Shown here: piece after piece, positions 50,660 to 60,512 of the stretch
Layout: every line of letters starts with the position of its first letter
How positions within the stretch are numbered: position 1 is the stretch's first letter
Assembly: GCF_001368915.1 (NCBI RefSeq)
Contig: NZ_CSTE01000002.1
Coordinates: 825,349-889,348 of the forward strand
Origin: Haloferax massiliensis
GTDB taxonomy: Archaea; Halobacteriota; Halobacteria; Halobacteriales; Haloferacaceae
Length of the DNA stretch: 64,000 bases
Direction of reading: 5' to 3'
The notes under the pieces: generated by a model
The model's input: only the letters and a program-made list of their open reading frames with translations
Told to the model about the DNA's origin: nothing
Databases searched by the model: none
Program-made: the position numbers and the translations under genes

Positions 50660-51085
50660 CTACTCGGTGGCACGGACCGTCAACACGGGGACCGGCGCGG
50701 TCCGAACCACGCGCTCCGTCACGCTCCCGAGGAGCACGCGTTCGACGCCCGTCCGCCCGTGGGTCGCCATCGCGATGACCGCCACGCCGTGTTCGGTCGC
50801 GTAGTCGAGGATGGCGCCGTGCGGCGCGCCCCGACGCACGGCCCCGACCGTCTCGATACCGCGGCTCTCGCCGCGTGCTGTGACCTCATCGACGACGCGT
50901 TTGCCCTCCTGTTCCAGCGTTTCGAGGACCGGCCCGCCGACGATACCCGCGTTGTCCCGCGTGGTGTTCACGACGAACAGCACGTGGACCGTCGCGTCGT
51001 ACCGCTCGGCGAGGTCGAACACGTGCGGCGCCGCCTGTTCGGCCGTCGGACTCCCGTCGACGGGGAGCAGGATCTCGTCGTACAT
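50660..51085 (-). CDS. Universal stress protein (UspA family)
   Basis: The 141-residue protein starts MYDEILLPVDGSPTAEQAAP and ends with AMATHGRTGVERVLLGSVTERVVRTAPVPVLTV, the UspA ATP-binding G-2x-G-9x-G-S motif (GRTG...LGSVTERV). It should bind ATP in the cytoplasm and help stress survival. ATG at 51085 is chosen because the fold begins immediately after it; the frame is open for a kilobase upstream only by chance. It is separate from the CHAT operon upstream. Confidence 0.94.
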   Translation of the reverse strand: MYDEILLPVDGSPTAEQAAPHVFDLAERYDATVHVLFVVNTTRDNAGIVGGPVLETLEQEGKRVVDEVTARGESRGIETVGAVRRGAPHGAILDYATEHGVAVIAMATHGRTGVERVLLGSVTERVVRTAPVPVLTVRATE

Positions 51086-51180
51086 CGCTGAACGTACGCG
51101 CCCCAACCGTGTGAATGCTTCGCATACTTTGGTGCGGCGCTCGTTCGGGAAAAAGGGGGTGCGGGTGTCGTCCGGTCGGC

Positions 51181-52332
51181 TCAGTCGCTGACGTACGCTT
51201 CGATGCGGTCCATCGCCTCGCGGAGTTCGCGCATCCCCGTCGCGTAGGAGACGCGGAGGTGGCCCGCGCCGCCCTCGCCGAAGACGCTTCCGGGGACGAG
51301 CGCGACGTTCTGTTCTTCGAGGAGGCCCTCGGCGAACGCCTCGTCGTCGCCGTCGGGGGCCTCGGGGAAGACGTAGAACGCGCCCTTCGCCTCGAAGCAG
51401 TCGAGTCCCATCTCCTCGAAGCGGGCGAGGACGAACCGCCGGCGGCGGTCGTACTCGCGGCGCATCTCCTCGACGGAGTCGTCGCAGGACCGCAGGGCTT
51501 CGAGCGCCGCGTACTGCGCCGTCGTGGGCGCCGACAGCATCGCGTACTGGTGGACCTTGTTCATCGCGTCGATGGCTCCCGCCGGAGCCATGGCGTAGCC
51601 GAGGCGCAGGCCGGTCATCGCGTAGGCCTTCGAGAAGCCGTTGAACACGATGGTCCGCTCGCGCATCCCGGGCTGGGTGGCGATGGAGGCGTGGTCGTCC
51701 TCGTACCGGAGGTCCGAGTAGATTTCGTCGGAGAGCACGACGAGGTCGTGGTCCCTGACGAACGAGGCCACGTCGGCGAGTTCGTCGTCGGTCATCACCG
51801 CGCCGGTCGGGTTGTTCGGGTAGCAAAGCACCAACACGTCGGCCTCGTCGGCCCCGGCGGCTTCGAGCGCCTCGGGAGTGAGCTTGAACTCGTCTTCGGC
51901 GCGGGTCGGAACCGGTAGCGGCTCGCCACCGGCGAAGATGGCCCCCGGCGTGTACGAGATGTACGACGGCTGGGGAATCGCCACCACGTCGCCGGGGTCG
52001 ACGAACGCCCGGAACGCGAGGTCGACGGCCTCGCTCGCGCCCGTCGTGACGATAATCTCGTCTTCGGGGTCGTACTCCTGCCCGTAGCGGGTGACGCGCT
52101 CCGAGATGGCCTCGCGGAGTTCGCGCATCCCGCGGTTCGACGTGTAGGAGGTCTTGCCGCGTTCGAGCGAGTCGATGGCGGCGGTCCGAGCGGCCCACGG
52201 CGCGGAGAAGTCGGGTTCGCCGACGCCGAGGGAGATGACGTCGTCGACCTCCTCGGCGAGCTCGAAGAACTTCCGAATCCCCGACGGCGGCACCTGTTCG
52301 ACGCGGTCCGAGAGCTGGTCGCCGAGCGTCAT
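51181..52332 (-). CDS. Class I/II pyridoxal-phosphate aminotransferase
   Basis: The 383-residue protein has the fold-type I pattern: DVISLGVGEPDFSAP, TSYTSNRGMRELREAI, VTTGASEAVDLAFR, LCYPNNPTGAVMTDDEL, LSDEIYSDLRY and the PLP Lys in FNGFSKAYAMTGLRLG (about residue 230). It most resembles aspartate/aromatic aminotransferases. Its first codon overlaps the stop of the upstream Lrp gene (ATGA), and this fixed pairing in haloarchaea suggests that the regulator controls amino acid turnover. Substrate specificity is unknown. Confidence 0.92.
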   Translation of the reverse strand: MTLGDQLSDRVEQVPPSGIRKFFELAEEVDDVISLGVGEPDFSAPWAARTAAIDSLERGKTSYTSNRGMRELREAISERVTRYGQEYDPEDEIIVTTGASEAVDLAFRAFVDPGDVVAIPQPSYISYTPGAIFAGGEPLPVPTRAEDEFKLTPEALEAAGADEADVLVLCYPNNPTGAVMTDDELADVASFVRDHDLVVLSDEIYSDLRYEDDHASIATQPGMRERTIVFNGFSKAYAMTGLRLGYAMAPAGAIDAMNKVHQYAMLSAPTTAQYAALEALRSCDDSVEEMRREYDRRRRFVLARFEEMGLDCFEAKGAFYVFPEAPDGDDEAFAEGLLEEQNVALVPGSVFGEGGAGHLRVSYATGMRELREAMDRIEAYVSD

Positions 52333-52814
52333 GGCGACACAGACAGCCGGTCGTCGTCGTCGCCGTCGCCGAGTTCGATGCCCTCCTCCTTGTAGGAGTC
52401 CATCACGAAGTGCGTGACCGTCTTCGTGACCTCGGGGATGGGGGCGATGCGCTCGGAGACGAAGTTCGAGACGGCGTGCATCGACTCGCCTTCGACCTCG
52501 ATGAAGAAGTCGTAGTCGCCGGAGACGAGTCTGAGCGTGGCGACCTCGGGGAACCGCGCGATGCGGCGGGCAATCTCCTCGTAGCCCGTCTCGCGGTCGA
52601 GTTCCACGTCGACTTCGACCTGCGCGCGAACGTGTTCCTCGTCGACGCTGTTCCAGTCGACGACCGCCTGATAGCCGCGGATGACCCCGTCGTCTTCGAG
52701 TTCTTCGAGCGCTGCTGCCACTGCTTCGGCGTCTGCGCCCAGCTGGCGGGCGATGTCATCTACGCTCTCGCGAGCGTCGTGACGCAGCAAGTCGAGCAGT
52801 GACTGCTTGTCCAT
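52329..52814 (-). CDS. Lrp/AsnC-family regulator coupled to the aminotransferase
   Basis: The 161-residue protein starts MDKQSLLDLLRHDARESVDDIARQL with an HTH (about residues 1-48) and a RAM domain (about 62-145; VEVDVELDRETGYEEIARRI, ATLRLVSGDYDFFIEVEG). ATG at 52814 gives the family N-terminus; the frame opens 75 nt earlier in Pro/Thr-rich non-protein sequence. Its stop overlaps the aminotransferase start. The RAM domain probably binds an amino acid that is the aminotransferase substrate or product. Confidence 0.9.
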   Translation of the reverse strand: MDKQSLLDLLRHDARESVDDIARQLGADAEAVAAALEELEDDGVIRGYQAVVDWNSVDEEHVRAQVEVDVELDRETGYEEIARRIARFPEVATLRLVSGDYDFFIEVEGESMHAVSNFVSERIAPIPEVTKTVTHFVMDSYKEEGIELGDGDDDDRLSVSP

Positions 52815-52950
52815 GGAAACCCCGTTGCGGGCATCCGTAAAATGGTTTGCCCAACCGGGCGGAATTGTCGTGGTAAGTGGTACCGTCACTCACTGGCGGC
52901 GGCCTTAGTCGGCGGAACACTATTCCACCGCCGCCGGAAACGTGTCAGCC

Positions 52951-53580
52951 ATGACCACCGAGTTCGATTGGCTCACCCTCGACGACGACGAAGAGGTGCT
53001 CTGGGCCGACACCCCGCATCCCTACAGCCTCGTGCCCTCCTTCATCGTCGGCGTCCCGCTCTCGCTCGTTCTCGTGGGTATTCCGCTCCTCGTCGGGTCG
53101 TACCTCTCGCACACGAACACGAACTACGTCGTCACCTCCGACGCGCTCTACCGGAAGTCGGGCGTCCTCTCCCGGAGCGTCCAGCGCATCGAGTTCGACA
53201 AGGTGCAGGACACCTCCTACAGCCAGACGTTCCTCGGCGCGCAGTTCGGCTACGGCTCCGTCAACATCAGCACCGCCGGCGGCAGCGGCATCGAGATGAG
53301 CTTCCAGAACGTCGCCGACCCGCAGTCGCTCCAGACGCTCGTCAACGAGCGAATCAAGCGCCGCTCCGGACCGGAGACCGACGCCGAGGGGAAGGCGGCC
53401 GTCCTCGACGACATCCTGACCGAACTCCGCGCGATTCGGCGGGCCGTCGAGGGTGAGGGGGAGGCGGCCGGGGGCGACGACGCGCCCGACGGGGACGGAA
53501 CCGACTCCGACTCCGACGCCTCGTCCGACGCGCTCGAACCGAGCGACTTCGAGTTCGACGCGACGACCGACGAGCGATGA
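52951..53580 (+). CDS. PH-domain (bPH2/DUF304) membrane protein
   Basis: The 209-residue protein (ATG at 52951; a GTG at 52942 is the alternative) begins with an acidic segment and LTLDDDEEVLWADTPHPYSLV, two hydrophobic helices (SFIVGVPLSLVLVGIPLLVGS, about residues 25-50), and a bacterial-PH domain (YVVTSDALYRKSGVLSRSVQRIEFDKVQDT). A Glu/Asp/Ser-rich disordered tail of about 60 residues follows. It is anchored in the membrane with the PH domain inside. Its stop overlaps the next, paralogous gene by 4 nt. Confidence 0.85.
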   Translation: MTTEFDWLTLDDDEEVLWADTPHPYSLVPSFIVGVPLSLVLVGIPLLVGSYLSHTNTNYVVTSDALYRKSGVLSRSVQRIEFDKVQDTSYSQTFLGAQFGYGSVNISTAGGSGIEMSFQNVADPQSLQTLVNERIKRRSGPETDAEGKAAVLDDILTELRAIRRAVEGEGEAAGGDDAPDGDGTDSDSDASSDALEPSDFEFDATTDER

Positions 53581-54209
53581 CGGACGGCGATTCACGACCC
53601 GCGGACTCGCCGGACGACCCCGCCCCGACCGACTCGGCGGCCGACTCAGTGGCCGACTCGGAGACCGTCGCGGCCGTCGACGACTGGCTGGCCCGCGGCG
53701 ACGACGAGACCGTCCGCTGGGCGGGTCGCCCGCGGATACAGACCGTCATCCCCGCCGCGGTCGTCGGAGCCGCGATCGCCGTCGTCTCGGCCGCCGTGGC
53801 CGTCGTGAACGACGTGCCGGCGCTCGCGCTCGTGGCCCTCGTCGGACCCCTCTTGCCCGCGTGGTCGTACCTCCGCGTCACCAACACGCGTTTCGTCGTC
53901 ACCGACCGGGCGCTGTATCGGAAGACGGGCGTCCTCTCTCGGACGGTCCAGCGCGTCTCCCTCGACCGCGTCCAGAACAGCGCGCTCTCGCAGGGCGTCA
54001 CCGGGTCGCTGTTCGGTTACGGGACAGTCGCGGTCGAGGCCGCGGGTGGCGGCGCTATCCGTTTCGACGACGTGAACGACCCCGGAACCGTCCGCGACCG
54101 AATCGAGGGACGCGACGACCGCGATAGCGACGAGATTCCTGGCACGGTCGAGCAGTGGGCCGCCGTCCGCGACGAGGTGCGTGCGCTCAGAGCGGCGGTA
54201 GAGCGGTAA
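53577..54209 (+). CDS. Second PH-domain membrane protein
   Basis: The 210-residue protein is a paralogue of the preceding one. An acidic, Asp/Ser/Ala-rich N-terminus (about 40 residues) is followed by DETVRWAGRPRIQTVI, two hydrophobic helices (VVGAAIAVVSAAVAVV; ALALVALVGPLLPAW) and the PH core (FVVTDRALYRKTGVLSRTVQRVSLDRVQN). The pair probably forms a hetero-oligomeric membrane complex. The overlap (ATGA) shows translational coupling. The ligand is unknown. Confidence 0.85.
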   Translation: MTDGDSRPADSPDDPAPTDSAADSVADSETVAAVDDWLARGDDETVRWAGRPRIQTVIPAAVVGAAIAVVSAAVAVVNDVPALALVALVGPLLPAWSYLRVTNTRFVVTDRALYRKTGVLSRTVQRVSLDRVQNSALSQGVTGSLFGYGTVAVEAAGGGAIRFDDVNDPGTVRDRIEGRDDRDSDEIPGTVEQWAAVRDEVRALRAAVER

Positions 54210-54258
54210 CGAAAAACCGAGATTTCGGTTCGGTATCGCGGCGCGGGTTCGCGTCGCG

Positions 54259-55716
54259 TCAGTCGTCGTCAGACGCGGCAGCGGCGGGGCCGGGTCGGGT
54301 CGTGCCGTTCCCCGAGAAGCCGACGCCCGCGAGGACGAAGGCGAACAGCACGAGCGGCGAGAGGTAGCCGAAGAAGTAGTACGGGACGTACTGGAGCGTC
54401 GAGACGCCGAGGACGCCCGCCATGTACGCGCCGCCGGCGTGCCACGGGAGAAGCGCGCCGGTCGGCGTCCCGGCGGACTCGATGGCCTGCGAGAGGTCCG
54501 AACTGTCGAGGCCGAACTCGTCGTAGGTGTCGCGGAGCGTCATGCCGGGGACGACGATGCTCATGTACTGCTGGGCGGTGAGCGCGTTGGTCACTATCGC
54601 CGAGAGGCCGGTCGAGGCGACGAGCAGGCGCGGGCTCCGAATCCCGCGCTGGAGGCGGTGGGCGAGGACCGCGAGCACGCCGGTCTGTTCGAGCAGGCCG
54701 CCGAGCGTCAGCGCCGCGACGACGACGGCGATAGTCCACGCGGAGCCGGAGACGCCGCCCGAGGCGAGCAGGCTGTTGACGAGTTCGGAGCCGGTCTCCG
54801 GCCCGGTGCCGCTCATGAACGTCTGCCACGCCGCGACGAACGACGCGCCCTGCACGAGGACGCTCGTGAACGCGCCGGCGAACGCGCCGGCGAGGAGGAC
54901 GGTCAGCGCGGGGTAGCCCGCCGCGGCGAGGCCGAAGGTGACCGCCAGCGGCAGGAACGCGAGGAGCGTGATGTCGTACGAGGAGGCGAGCGCGGTCTGA
55001 ATATCGGCGATTTGGCCGGCCGGAATCGTCCCGGTGATGCCGAGGCTGAGGACGACGAAGCCGACGAGCGAGAGGCCGAACGCGACGGCCGTTCCGTTTC
55101 GCATCGCGCGGATGTGGTCGTAGAGGTCGGTGTTCGTGACGGCGGCCGCGAGGTTCGTCGTGTCCGAGAGCGGGGACTGCTTGTCGCCCGCGTACGCGCC
55201 GGTGAGAATCGCGCCGGCCGTCATCGGTTCGGGGACGCCGAGCCCCGAGCCGATGCCGATGAAGGCGACGCCGAGGGTTCCGACCGCGGTCCACGACGAG
55301 CCGATGGCGAAGGTGGCGATACCGACGAGAAGCGCCGTCGCGGGCAGGAACACCTGCGGCGACAGCAGGTCGAGACCGTAGTACATCAGCGTCGGAATCG
55401 TCCCCGCGGCGACCCACGTCGAGACGACGCCGTAGATGGTAAACAGGATGAGAATCGCCTGTAGCCCCATCGACAGACTGCGTTCGATGCCCTCGTAGAG
55501 GTCCTCCCAGGTGTAGCCCCAGACGAACCGGCCGAGGAGGCCGACCAGCGCGATACTCCAGACGAGCGGGATGTGCGGGTCGAGTCCCAGCCACGCCGAC
55601 CCGAGACCGAGGAAGGCGACGAGTCCGACCACCGGAACGAGCGCCTGTTTGAGCGTCGGGCGCTGCTCCGGGGCGATGTCGTCGTACGACCGCGGTGTGT
55701 ACCTATCAGTTCCCAT
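54259..55716 (-). CDS. nhaC: NhaC-family Na+/H+ antiporter
   Basis: The 485-residue protein has 10-12 hydrophobic helices and the pattern of the NhaC/ArcD superfamily: IWSIALVGLLG, GSSWTAVGTLGVAFIGIGSGLGVPEPMTAGAILTGAYAGDKQSPLSDTTNLA (the long conserved central motif), and ALTAQQYMSIVVPGMTLRD. It should exchange Na+ for H+ (or malate/lactate for Na+) across the cytoplasmic membrane, fitting salt homeostasis in a halophile. ATG at 55716 precedes a hydrophilic tail of about 25 residues. Confidence 0.92.
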   Translation of the reverse strand: MGTDRYTPRSYDDIAPEQRPTLKQALVPVVGLVAFLGLGSAWLGLDPHIPLVWSIALVGLLGRFVWGYTWEDLYEGIERSLSMGLQAILILFTIYGVVSTWVAAGTIPTLMYYGLDLLSPQVFLPATALLVGIATFAIGSSWTAVGTLGVAFIGIGSGLGVPEPMTAGAILTGAYAGDKQSPLSDTTNLAAAVTNTDLYDHIRAMRNGTAVAFGLSLVGFVVLSLGITGTIPAGQIADIQTALASSYDITLLAFLPLAVTFGLAAAGYPALTVLLAGAFAGAFTSVLVQGASFVAAWQTFMSGTGPETGSELVNSLLASGGVSGSAWTIAVVVAALTLGGLLEQTGVLAVLAHRLQRGIRSPRLLVASTGLSAIVTNALTAQQYMSIVVPGMTLRDTYDEFGLDSSDLSQAIESAGTPTGALLPWHAGGAYMAGVLGVSTLQYVPYYFFGYLSPLVLFAFVLAGVGFSGNGTTRPGPAAAASDDD

Positions 55717-55946
55717 CGTAGTTCGATAAATAACCTTAGAGCATAAAATTGTGTCGTGTTATAATTCAAGTGCATTGTTATGCAATGACGTACTTTCAAT
55801 TGACAGTCTAATGCACCGCGGTTATTCAATCGGCGAATCGGCCCGCGCGAGCGCCCCCGACGTTCACGTATTCCGACAGGTCGATATTCCGGAACGTGTC
55901 AACGAATAGGGAAACAGCCATACCGGAGGCGCGCCACGGGTCGGGC
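55717..55946. promoter_or_regulatory. Divergent AT-rich promoter region of nhaC and the VWA operon
   Basis: The 230 bases between divergent starts are AT-rich (GATAAATAACC, AAAATTGTGTCGTG, TTATAATTCAAG). Two TATA-like boxes point each way, and a small dyad CATTG (55772-55776)/CAATG (55782-55786) lies between them. The left part serves nhaC (its start at 55716 has AT-rich TTATTTATC about 20 nt upstream) and the right part the VWA operon. No gene is seen. Confidence 0.45.
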
Positions 55947-57518
55947 ATGGCCCTCGACGAGTTCTTCTTGTTTCCCCTCGGGTTGGTCGCCCTCCTCGGT
56001 GCGGTCCCGCTCGTCATCCTCTATCTGTTGCGGCCGGAGCCGGTCCGGCGCACCCTCCCGACCTTCCGGTTCCTCGCGGACGCGGCGGGGCGAAGCGCCT
56101 CGAACCCCATCTTCGACCGCCTGCTTCGGAGCCTGCTTCTCCTCATCCAACTGCTCGCGCTCGTCGCGCTCGTCGGGTCGCTGGCGACGCCCTACGTGTT
56201 GGTCCCCGAGTCGGAGACGGTCCAAGAGACCGTCCTCGTCGTGGACACGAGCGCGAGCATGGGCGTCCGCGACGGCGGCGGGACGCGATTCGACAGCGCC
56301 CTCGCCGCGGCGCGAGACGAGGTCTCCGGCACGACCTCGGTCGTCGCGGCGGGGGCGAACGCGGACGTGGTGCTCCGCCGGGGGAGCGCGACCGACGCCC
56401 GAGCCGCCCTCGACGGCCTGCAGGCGAGCGCGGCCCCCGGCGACCTCCGCTCGGCGATCACCGCCGCCGCCTCCGTCGCCGGCGAGGACGCCCGCGTCGT
56501 CGTCCTGAGCGACTTCGCCGACGACTCGCCGTGGAGCGACGCGGTCCGCGAGGCCCGCGCCCGCGGGCTCGTGGTCGAACTGCAACAGTTCGCGGGCGGC
56601 GGGCAGGGCAACGTCGGCATCGTCGACCGGCGCTTCTCCGGCCCGAACGTCACCGTGACGGTGAAGAACTACGGCGAGTCGGCCGTCACGCGGACGCTCT
56701 CGCTCGCCGGGACCACCCGCGAGGTCCGGCTGGACCCCGACGACGTGGCGACCGCGACGCTCCCGGTCCCCGCGGGCGGCGGCCGGGTCGCGCTCTCGCC
56801 GGGCGACGCCTTCCCGACCGACGACGCGCTGTTCGTCGCGGCCCCCGAGGACGCGTCGGTGGACGTGCTCGTCCTCACGAACGACGAGAACCGCTACCTG
56901 ACGGCCGCGCTGTCGGTCATCCCCGAGGTGTCTCTGACCGTGGACAACCCGCCGACGGCCGTCTCGACGGACTACGACGTGGTCATCTACAGCAACGTCA
57001 ACCCCGGTCGCCTGCTCGCGGGCAACGTCGAGGCCGGCCGGGAGATCGTCGCCGACGGCGGCGGCGTGGCGATTCAGGCCCAAGAGGAGTCGCCGAACTA
57101 CGGCGACCTGCGCCTCGTCTCGCAGGGGCCCATCGAGACGAACCCGACGGTCGGGACCGTCGAGAGCCACCCGATAACCCGCGACATCACCTTCCCGCCG
57201 CCGACCGAGTACGTCGCGGGCGACCTCCGGGCGGGCCAGTCGCTCGTGAACACGACCGGCGGAACCTCGCTCGTCGCCGTCGAGCGCCGCGGGGCCGGTC
57301 GCGTCCTCTACTACGGCTTCATGGAGGACAGTTCGGCGTTCAAGTACAACTACCAGTACCCCGTGTTCTGGAAGCGCTCGGTGTTCTACCTCGCCGGGCG
57401 CTCGACGCTTTCCGAACTGAACCGCGAGACGGGCGGGTCGCTCGCGGCGGGCGCGAACCAGACCGTCGGGACGCCCGCCGGCGAGGCGACCGGCCCGGAG
57501 GTCCGCCTCGACGACGCC
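55947..57518 (+). pseudogene. BatA-like VWA membrane protein with damaged 3' end
   Basis: The protein starts MALDEFFLFPLGLVALLGAV, has two N-terminal membrane helices (about residues 7-28 and 60-85), a VWA domain with the MIDAS start VLVVDTSASMGVRD (D-x-S-x-S) and a second domain ending GPEVRLDDA. In the same frame after 57518 the translation turns Arg/Pro-rich and stays open for another 780 codons, which cannot be coding. Bacterial and archaeal BatA proteins continue for about 100 residues to a final membrane helix. So the 3' end is missing here, by deletion or a frame error. It heads a MoxR-type operon. Confidence 0.8.
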
Positions 57519-59892
57519 CCTCGCGTGGACCGTCGAGGCCGCCGGGCGGACGCTCGGCCTCCAGCGCCCGCTGTTCCTCGTCGCGCTCCCGGTGGCCGCG
57601 CTCCTCGCGTGGGCGCTCATCTTCCGCGGGGCCGACGGGACCGCCGGCGGGCGCTCCCGGCGGCTCCTGTTCGCGTCCCGGCTCCTCGTCGTCCTGTGCT
57701 TGGTCGTCGCGGCCGCGGGGCCGTACACCGTCACGACGCGGCAGACCGACGGCGACCCGCAGGTGACGCTCCTCGTCGACGACTCCGACAGCGCGGCGGT
57801 CACCGAGGACGTGGCGTCGCAGCTCGCGGCGGACATCGAGGACGAGGGCGTCCCCGTCACGACCTCGACGGTCGCCCGCGGCGACGAGTCGCCCATCGGG
57901 GACGCCGTCGCGGCCAACCTCAGACCGGACGGGACGGTTGTCCTCGTCTCCGACGGACAGGTCACTTCGGGGCGGAGCCTCGCGTCCGCGACGACGCTCG
58001 CCCGCGACCTCAACGCGACGGTGAGCGCGGTCGGCGTCGAACCGACCGAGACCGAACAGTACGTCACCGTCAGCGGCCCGTCGAAGACCAGCGTCGGCGT
58101 CGAGAACGCGTTCCTCGCGCAGGTCGACGGGGTCGTCCCCGACGACGTCGAGACCGCGACCGTCGAACTCGCCGTGGAAATCGACGGCGAGGAGGTCGCC
58201 CGCGAGACGGTCAACACCACCGACGGCATCGAGTTCTCGCGGACGTTCGAGACCACCGGCACCCACCGCGTCACCGCCCGCATCGACAGCGACGACCGCT
58301 TCGAGACGAACGACGTGTTCCGCAAGACGGTCCGCGTGGTCGAGCCGCCGCGGGTGCTGTACGTCTCCCGCGGCGACTATCCGTTCCGCGGCTACCTCTC
58401 GCAGCTGTACGACGTGGAGACCGCCGAGGCCGTCCCCGCGGACCTCTCGTCGTACCACGCCGTCGTCCTACAGGACGTGCGCGCCGAGGACGTGGGCAAC
58501 ACCGAGTCGCTCCAGCGGTTCGTCATCGACGGCGGGGGCCTGTTGACCGTCGGCGGGCGCAACTCGTTCGAAAACGGCGGCTACGACGGGTCGAGCCTCG
58601 CGTCGATGCTCCCGGTCACGACCGGCGAGGGCGCGTCCCAACAGACGAACCTCGTCTTCGCCATCGACGTCTCCGGCAGCGCGGAAAGCGGCATGCGCGT
58701 CCAGAAGTCGGTCGCGCTCGACGCGCTCGACCAGCTCGGCGACGAGAACCGGGTCGGCATCGTCGGCTTCAACTACCGCGCCTACGACGTCGCGCCGCTC
58801 CGCCCGCTCGGGCCGAACCGCGAGTCGACCGCCGACCTCATCCGCCGCCTCCAGTCCGGCGGCGCGACCGACATCGCGGTCGGTCTCGACGGCGCGGCCC
58901 AGCAGCTCGGCGACAGGCGCGGGACGATTATCCTCATCAGCGACGGTCACGACCGGTTCCAAGACGCCGCGACGCTCGCGGACCAACTCGGCCGCGACGG
59001 AGTCAGCGTCATCACCATCGGAACCGGGCCGAGCCCGAACGAACGGACGCTCCGGGCCATCGCGCGGGCGTCCGGCGGGAACTACCTCAGGGCCGACGAG
59101 ACCGACCGGCTCCGCATCCTCTTCGGCGGGTCGAACCGCCAGTACGCGGGCGACGGCCTCACGGTCGTCGACCAGAACGACTTCGTCACCGCCGGGGTGG
59201 AACTGACCGCCAACCCCGGCAGCGTCAACGACGTGTCGGTCAGGAGCGGCGCGAACTTCCTCGTCGCGGCCGACGACGGCACGCCCGCGGTCGCCTCGTG
59301 GCGCTACGGCCTCGGCCGCGTCGCCACCGTCACCGCCTACGCGGGCGACGGCACGCTCGACGGCCTGCTCCAGCGCCCCGACTCGCTCCTGCTCACGAAG
59401 ACCACGAACTACGTCATCGGCGACCCCGAGCGGAAGGCGTCCGGCGTCGCCGAGGCGTCGGACACCCGGGTCGGCGAGCCGACGACCGTCGTCTACCGCG
59501 GCGGCGAGCGCCCGCGGGGCGTCGAGGAACTGTCCTTCTCGGCGGTCGATACCGGCGTCTACGAGGCGACCGTCGTCCCCACCGAGACGGGCTACCGAGA
59601 CGTGCTCGACACCGCCTTCGCGGTGAACTACCCCGTCGAGTACGCCGGGTTCGGCCGGTCGGCCGCGCTCGAAGCCGCCGTCTCCGACAGCGGCGGGACG
59701 ATGTACGGCCCCAACGACGCGGCCGAAATCGCCGCGTCCGCCCGCGACAACGCCGCCGGCGTCCAACCCGTGCGCGACGACTGGGCGGCCGCGTTCGTCG
59801 CCGCCGCGTTCCTCCTCTACCTCGCGGAGGTGCTCGTCCGGCGTCTTCAAGTGTATCGGGGTCGAACGCAAAGTGAAGGTGGTCTGATATGA
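57519..59892 (+). CDS. Large VWA-domain membrane protein, start codon lost
   Basis: The clean frame runs from about 57519 (PLAWTVEAAGRTLGLQRPLF) to TGA at 59890-59892, with no ATG, GTG or TTG before the body; the first in-frame GTG (57592) lies inside the first helix. It encodes about 790 residues: two N-terminal membrane helices, a GATase1-like fold, a VWA domain (VFAIDVSGSAESGMRVQKSV, D-x-S-x-S) and a C-terminal helix (FVAAAFLLYLAEVLV). Probably translation starts from the fused first gene or the start was deleted at the junction near 57518. It is a membrane-anchored metal-dependent binding protein of the MoxR pathway. Confidence 0.82.
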
Positions 59893-60512
59893 GCGCCCTT
59901 GGTCGGTCCCTCAACGTCGGTCTCGTCGTCATCGTCGTCCTCCTCACCGCCGGAACCGTCGGCGCGACGATGTTCTACCAGTACTCGGTCGACTCGCTCG
60001 ACGAGCAAAACGAGCAGTTGCGCGAGCGAAACGCGGCGCTCGAAGAGGACCTTTCGCAAACCCGACAGAACCTGTCGGCGACGCGGACGGAGCTACGGGA
60101 GCTGAACGACAGCCTCGAACGCACCCGCGGCGACGTCTCGCAGGTCTCCGACAGCCTCGAAGACACGGAGTCGCAGCTGTCGTCGACGCAGGGCGAACTG
60201 TCGTCGACGCGGGGCGAGCTTCAGGAGACGGAAAACAGCCTCGAAGACGCCCGGAGCCGAATCAGCGACCTCACGGCGACGCTCGACGACCTCGAAGAAC
60301 AGCGCAACCGCCTCGAAAACCAGATAGACGACCTCGAAACGGACAACGAGGAGCTCGAAGCGACGAACGACCGACTGGAGGACCGCATCGGGTCGCTTCG
60401 GTCCGACGTCTCCCGCCTCGAAGACCGGGTCAGCGAACTCGAAGCGGAACTCCAGCAGGCCTGTTCCGGCTACCAAGCGGGCAACGAACCGGCGGTGTGT
60501 AGCGATGTCTGA
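59889..60512 (+). CDS. Membrane-anchored coiled-coil protein
   Basis: The 207-residue protein starts with a single membrane helix (about residues 10-30, VGLVVIVVLLTAGTVGATMF), then a continuous coiled coil of about 150 residues (heptads of Leu/Glu/Arg/Asp, for example NLSATRTELRELNDSLER, LDDLEEQRNRLENQIDDLE), and ends in a short tail with two Cys (ACSGYQAGNEPAVCSDV). It probably oligomerises outside the membrane and scaffolds the VWA proteins. It overlaps the VWA gene by 4 nt, so it is in the operon. Confidence 0.82.
   Translation: MSALGRSLNVGLVVIVVLLTAGTVGATMFYQYSVDSLDEQNEQLRERNAALEEDLSQTRQNLSATRTELRELNDSLERTRGDVSQVSDSLEDTESQLSSTQGELSSTRGELQETENSLEDARSRISDLTATLDDLEEQRNRLENQIDDLETDNEELEATNDRLEDRIGSLRSDVSRLEDRVSELEAELQQACSGYQAGNEPAVCSDV

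Noticed and set aside
57519-59876. Continuation of the first VWA frame as one 1326-residue protein
   Set aside because: After 57518 the translation becomes Arg/Pro-rich and lies over a clean VWA protein in another frame, so it cannot be coding.
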